Part shown: positions 58,904 through 64,000 of the stretch, one piece after another
Numbering within the stretch: position 1 is the stretch's first letter
Layout of the letters: the number at the start of each line of letters is the position of its first letter
Source: Cardiocondyla obscurior
Lineage: Eukaryota; Arthropoda; Insecta; Hymenoptera; Formicidae
Length of the DNA stretch: 64,000 bases
Direction of reading: 5' to 3'
Assembly (NCBI RefSeq): GCF_019399895.1
Contig: NC_091864.1
Coordinates: forward strand, 4,132,001-4,196,000
Notes under the pieces: model-generated
Seen by the model: the letters and a program-made list of their open reading frames with translations, nothing else
Databases searched by the model: none
Told to the model about the DNA's origin: nothing
Translations under genes and position numbers: made by a program

Positions 58904-59204
58904 TATGTAAATATTTATTTATTAATGTTTTCCAGCAGACATGGTAATTTCTCGCGTCATCATGTCTATTACCAGTACAGAGATACGAGTTAGCGACAAA
59001 TATTTTACATCGAGAGCATTAAAGTAACCGAGGCTACCGCGACGGGCGCGACTGTGCGACACCGATTATTGCTGAAAGATGAGAGAGTCGGGAATATATT
59101 TCTGCTCTCTTCTACAGCTCGAGCTCGAGCGAACACACGGACACGAAGCTACAGTTGTGTGCGTCTGTTGCCGTCGTACCAAATCTGCGAGCACTGGGCC
59201 CGTA

Positions 59205-60650
59205 TGCAATTTTCTCAAGTTCCGCACAATGCTATGTTGCTAGATTACTAAAATATTTTTGTTTTTTGGCCATATCTCGGTTACTGGTGAATATAGAAAG
59301 CTCGGAATAGGCCCGAATGCATCTTCTTTAAGAGCCGCACAATGCTACGTTGCTAAATTTAAAAAATTATTTTTTTTGTTTTTTAGCTATATCTCGGCTA
59401 CTGGTGCAAATAAAAGGCTCGAAATAGGCCCGTATGCATTTTTTTTTAATTCCGCACAATGTTATTTTGTCAAAATTAAAAAATATTCTATTTTGTTTTA
59501 TGACTATATCTCGGTTACTGGTGAATATAGAAAGCTCGAAATAGGCCCGTATGCATCTTTTTTAAGTGTTGTACATTGCTTTGTTGCCAGATTTTAAAAT
59601 AATTATTTTTTGTTTTTTGGCCATACCTCGGCTACTGGTGAAGGTAGAAGGCTCGGAATAGGCTCGTATGCATCTTCTTTAAGTGCCGCACAATGCTATG
59701 TTGCCAAAATTCAAAAACACTTTATTTCGTTTTATGAACATATCTCGGCTACTGGTGAATTCAGAATGCTCGAAATAGGCCCGTATGCATCATTTTTTAA
59801 TTGCGCACAATGCTACGTTGCCAAACTTTAAAAATATTTCTTTTTGCATTTTGGTTATATTTCGGCTACTGGTGAAAATGAAAAGCTCGGAATATGCCCG
59901 TATGCATCCTTTTTAAATGCCGCACAATGCTGTTGCCAAATTTCAAAAATATTTTTTTTTGGTTTTTTGGCCATTTTTCGGCTACTGGTGAAAATTGAAG
60001 GTTCGGAATATGCCCGTATGCATCTTCTTTAAATGCCGCACAATGCTATGATGCCAAATTTAAAAAATATTTCTTTTCGTTTTTTGGCCATATCTCGGCT
60101 GTTGGTGAAAATAGAGAGCTCGGAATAAGCCCGCATGCATCTCCTTTAAATGCTGCACAATGCTATGTTGCCAAATTTCAAAAATATTTTTTTTTGTTTT
60201 TTGGCCATATCTCGGCTACTGGTGAATTCAAATAACTCGGAATAGGTCCGTATTCATTTTTTTCAAGTTGCGCACAATGCTACGTTGCAAAATTTCAAAA
60301 ATATTTTTTTTCGTTTTTTGGCCAAATCTCGGCTGCTGGTGAAAATACAAGGCTCGGAATAAGCCCGTATGCATCTTCCTTAAATGCCGCACAATGCTAT
60401 GTTGCCAAATTTCAAAAATATTTTTTTTTGTTTTTTGGCCATATCTCGGTTACTGGTAAATTTAGATAGCTCAAAATAAACCCGTATGCATCTTTTTTAA
60501 TTTGCGCACAATGCTACGTTGCCAAATTTCAAAAATATTTTTTTTTGTTTTTTGGCCATATCTCAACTACTGGTGAATTCAGATAGTTCAGAATAGGCAC
60601 GAATGTATCTTTTTTAATTTGCGCACGATGCTACGTTGCCAGATATTAAA
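59205..60650. repeat. Satellite, subfamily A, right of the giant hAT
   Basis: About 12 units of about 117 bp that continue the array broken at 36187. The joint is marked by the duplicated GGCCCGTA. Units keep the GGCCCGTATGCAT core, with the plus strand open in one frame over several units (39 codons per unit). Confidence 0.85.
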
Positions 60651-63600
60651 AAATTTTTTTTTTGTTTTTTGTTAGTATCTCAGCCTCTCGTTAAATAAAA
60701 CGTTGAAAATAATCACTTGTGCATCTGCTGACGTCACCGCACGATGCTACGTTGCCAGATTTTCAAAAATTTTCTTTTTGTTTTTTGTCAATATCTCTGT
60801 TTCTGGTGAAGGTAGAACGCTGAAAACAGTCACGTGGGCATCTGCTGACGTCACCGCACGATGATTCGTTGTCAAATTAAAAAAATTTTTTTTTCGTTTT
60901 TTGTCAATATCTCTGCTTCTGGTGAAGGTGGAACGCTGAAAATAGTCACGTGAGCATCTGCTGACGTCACCGCACGATGATTCGTTGCCAGATTTTCAAA
61001 AATTTTTTTTTTGTTTTTTGTCAATATCTCTGCCTCTGGTGGAGGTAGAACGCTGAAAATTGTTACGTGGGCATCTGCTGACGTCACCGCACAATGATTC
61101 GTTACCAGATTTTCAAAAATTTTTTTTTCGTTTTTTGTCAATATCTCTGCCTCTGGTGGAGGTAGAACGCTGAAAATTGTTACGTGGGTATCTGCTGACG
61201 TCACCGCACGATGATTTGTTGCCAGATTTTCAAAAATTTTTTTTTTTTTTTTTGTCAATATCTTTGTCTCTGCTGAAGATAAAACGCTGAAAATGGTCAA
61301 GTGGGCATCTGCTGACGTCACCGCACGATGATTTGTTACCAGATTTTCAAAAATTTTTTTTTTCGTTTTTTGTCAATATCTCTGCTTCTGGTGAAGGTGG
61401 AACGCTGAAAATAGTCACGTGAGCATATGCTGACGTCACCGCACGATGATTTGTTGCCAGATTTTCAAAAAATTTTTTTTTGTTTTTTGTCAATATCTCT
61501 GCCTCTGGTAGAGGTAGAACGCTGAAAATTGTTACGTGGGCATCTGTTGACGTCACCGCACGATGATTCGTTGCCAAATTTAAAAAAATTTTTTTTTTGT
61601 TTTTTGTCAATATCTTTGCTTCTGGCGAAGGTAGAACTCTGAAAATTGTCACGTGGGCGTTTGCTGACGTCACCGCACAATGATACGTTGCCAGATTTAA
61701 AAAAATTTTTATTATGTTTTTTGTCAATATCTCTGCTTCTGGTGGAGGCAGAACGCTGAAAATTGTTATGTGGGCATCTGCTGACGTCACCGCACGATGA
61801 TTTGTTGCCAGATTTTCAATAATTTTTTTTTTGTTCTTTGTCAATATCTCTGTTTCTGGTGAGGGTAGAACGCTGAAAATGGTATCGTGGGCTTTTGCTG
61901 ACGTCACAGCACGATGATTCGTTGCCAGATTTTCAAAAATTTTTTTTTGTTTTTTGTCAATATTTTTGCCTTTGGTGAAGGTAGAACGCTGAAAATAATT
62001 ACGTGGGCATTTGCTGACGTCACCGCTCGATGCTACGTTGCCAGATAAAAAAAAATTTTTTTTTTGTTTTTTGTTAATATCTTCGCCTTTGGTGGAAGTT
62101 TAACGCTGAAAATTGTCACGTGAGCATTTGCTGACGTCACCGCTCGATGCTACGTTGCCAGATTTCTAATTTTTTTTTTTGTTTTTGTCAATATTTTTGT
62201 TTCTGGTGAAGGTAGAACGCTGAAAATTGTTACGTGGGCGTTTGCTGACGTCACCGCACGATGATTCGTTGCCAGATTTTCAAAACTTTTCTTTTCGTTT
62301 TTGTCAATATCTCTGCCTCTGGTAATGGTAGAACGCTGACAATGGTCACGTGGGCATCTGCTGACGTCACCGCACGATGATTTGTTGCCAGATTTTCAAA
62401 AATTTTTTTTTTGTTTTTTGTCAATATCTCTGCTTCTGGTGAAGGTGGAACGCTGAAAATGGTCACGTGGGCGTTTGCTGACGTCACCGCACAACGATAC
62501 GTTGCCAGATTCTGAAAAATTTTTTTATCGTTTTCTGTTAATATCTCTGCTTCTGGTAAAGGTAGAACGCTGAAAATTGTTACGTGGGCATCTGCTGACG
62601 TCACCGCACGATGATTCGTTGCCAGATTTTAAAATATTTTTTTTTGTTTTTTGTCAATATCTCTGCTTGTGGCAAAAGTAAAACTCTGAAAATTGTCACG
62701 TGGGCGTTTGCTGACGTAACCGCAAGATGATACGTTGCCAGATTTTCAAAGAACTTTTTTTTGTTTTTTGTCAATATGTCTGCTTCTGGTGAAAGTAAAA
62801 CGCTGAAAATGGTTACGTGGGCATTTGCTGACGTCACCTCACAATGATACGTTGCCAGATTTTGAAATATTTTTTTATTGTTTTTTGTCAATATCTCTGC
62901 CTCTGGTGAGGGTAGAACGCTGAAAATGGTCACGTGGGTTTCTGCTGACGTTACCGCACGATGATTCGTTGCCAGATTTTCAAAAATTTCTTTTTTGTTT
63001 TTTGTCAATATCTTTGTCTCTGGTGAAGGTAAAACGCTGAAAATGGTCAAGTGGGCATCTGCTGACGTCACTGCACGATGATTCGTTGTCAAATTTTCAA
63101 AAATTTTTTTTTTGTTTTTTTGTCAATATCTCTGCTTCTGGTGAAGGTGGAACGCTGAAAATAGTCACGTGAGCATCTGCTGACGTCACCGCACAATGAT
63201 TCGTTGCCAGATTTTCAAAAAATTTTTTTTTGCTTTTTGTCAATATCTCTGCCTTTGGTGGAGGTAGAACACTGAAAATTGTTACGTGGGCATTTGCTGA
63301 CGTCACCGCACAATGATACGTTGCCAGATTAAAAAAAATTTTTATTTTTTTTTTTGTCAATATCTCTGCTTTTGGTGGAAACAGAACGTTGAAAATTGTT
63401 ATGTGGGCATCTGCTGACGTCACCGCACAAAGATTTGTTGTTAGATTTTCAAAAATTTTTTTTTTGTTTTTTGTCAATATCTTTGCTTCTGGTGAAGGTA
63501 AAACGCTGAAAATGGTCAAGTGGGCATCTGCTGACGTCACCGCACGATGATTTGTTGTCAGATTTTAAAATATTTTTTTTTGTTTTTTGTCAATATTTCT

Positions 63601-64000
63601 GCTTCTGGCCAAAGTAGAACTCTGAAAATTTTCACGTGGGCGTTTGCTGACGTCACCGCAAGATGATACGTTGCCAGATTTTCAAAAAACTTTTTTTGTT
63701 TTTTGTCAATATCTCTGCTTCTGGTGAAAGTAGAACGCTGAAAATGGTCACGTGGGCATTTGCTGACGTCACCGCACAATGATACGTTGCCAGAGTTTGA
63801 AATATTTTTTTATTGTTTTTTGTCAATATCTCTGCCTCTGGTGAGGGTAAAACGCTGAAAATGGTCACGTTGGCCTCTGCTGACGTCACCGCACGATGAT
63901 TCGTTGCCAGATTTTCATATTATTTTTTTTTGTTTTTTGTCAATATCTCTGCTTTTGGCAAAAGTAGAACTCTGAAAATTGTCACGTGGGCGTTTGCTGA
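60651..64000. repeat. Satellite, subfamily B, to the window end
   Basis: About 28 units with a 117-bp period (unit marks at 60726, 60843, 60959, 61076, 61193 and 61310). Each reads roughly TCAATATCTCTGCTTCTGGTG...CGCTGAAAATNGTCACGTGGGC...TGCTGACGTCACCGCAC...GATTCGTTGCCAG. Most units hold the palindromes CACGTG and TGACGTCA. It shares T-rich spacer, TCTGGTGAA and GTTGCCAGATTT with subfamily A, so both come from one ancestor. The minus strand is open for many units at 39 codons each. The array leaves the window. Confidence 0.9.

Larger units (their letters stand above)
36196..59196. mobile_element. 23-kb hAT-like element with ~1.1-kb inverted repeats
   Basis: The ends are CAGTGCTCGCAG and CTGCGAGCACTG, flanked by a perfect 8-bp duplication GGCCCGTA (36188-36195 and 59197-59204), the hAT hallmark. 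The arms (36196-37288; 48833-59196 after removing the gypsy and MITE insertions) match over about 1.09 kb with only scattered differences. The inside holds a decayed DUF4371-type transposase (38053-39960), which may be its own, plus later insertions: solo LTR 41449-41867, GC-rich block 43754-48064 with a second hAT, gypsy 49365-58083, MITE 58352-58903. Without gypsy it is about 14 kb. Arms this long are unusual for hAT. Confidence 0.85.
48833..59196 (-). repeat. Right inverted repeat of the giant hAT, split by gypsy and a MITE
   Basis: Pieces 48833-49364, 58088-58351 and 58906-59196 together mirror the left arm (36196-37288). The gypsy element entered at ATGT and the MITE at TA, both verified against the uninterrupted left arm. 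Confidence 0.8.

Noticed and set aside
60651..64000. Regular array of ~117-bp units considered as a CRISPR array
   Set aside because: Whole units are similar with no conserved repeat/unique spacer alternation, and the genome is eukaryotic.

Overview
This is a eukaryotic, AT-rich and gene-poor window. It is built almost entirely from nested transposable elements and a satellite array. The mixture of TGTTAC-ended LTR-type elements, an R1-like non-LTR element, Ty1/copia and Ty3/gypsy elements, DUF4371-type hAT transposases and a Mutator-like/YqaJ gene points to an insect, and I infer a hymenopteran such as an ant. That identity is inference only; no host housekeeping gene, rRNA or tRNA was recognised.

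Layout. 1-3037: a broken gene with a Mutator-like transposase domain and a YqaJ-type exonuclease domain, interrupted by a 284-bp solo-LTR-like insert. 3038-8478: one copy of a 2.7-kb TGTTACGTC-ended element, itself split by a second copy (3472-6179, TSD CATA). Each copy has a TATA box, a non-coding first exon, a ~440-bp intron and an unrecognised 276-280 aa ORF whose ATG exists only after splicing. 9052-15658: a decayed R1-like non-LTR retrotransposon carrying an 809-bp insert. 15664-31914: four tandem copies of a small F-box gene unit. Two of them carry the same degenerate copia insertion at the same site, so a 6.3-kb block was duplicated recently; a third carries a 1.6-kb solo LTR. 31915-34730: T-rich repeats and a GC-richer island. 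34733-36187 and 59205-64000: a ~117-bp satellite in two subfamilies.

The satellite is interrupted by a 23-kb hAT-like element (36196-59196) with ~1.1-kb terminal inverted repeats and a perfect 8-bp TSD (GGCCCGTA) made from the satellite consensus. Inside it lie a decayed DUF4371 transposase, a 419-bp solo LTR, a GC-rich block that hosts a second hAT element (44700-47839, TSD TTCCGCGG), a complete gypsy element (49365-58083, TSD ATGT) inside the right inverted repeat, and a 552-bp foldback MITE (58352-58903).

The gypsy element is the only apparently intact autonomous element. It has two 1.6-kb LTRs with two kinds of internal minisatellite, a tRNA-Lys-type primer site, gag, and a pol reached by a -1 frameshift (GGGAAAC followed by a perfect 7-bp stem). 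It also has a ~410-residue tail after integrase. The relative order of events can be read from the nesting: satellite, then giant hAT, then the GC-rich block, hAT2, gypsy and MITE.
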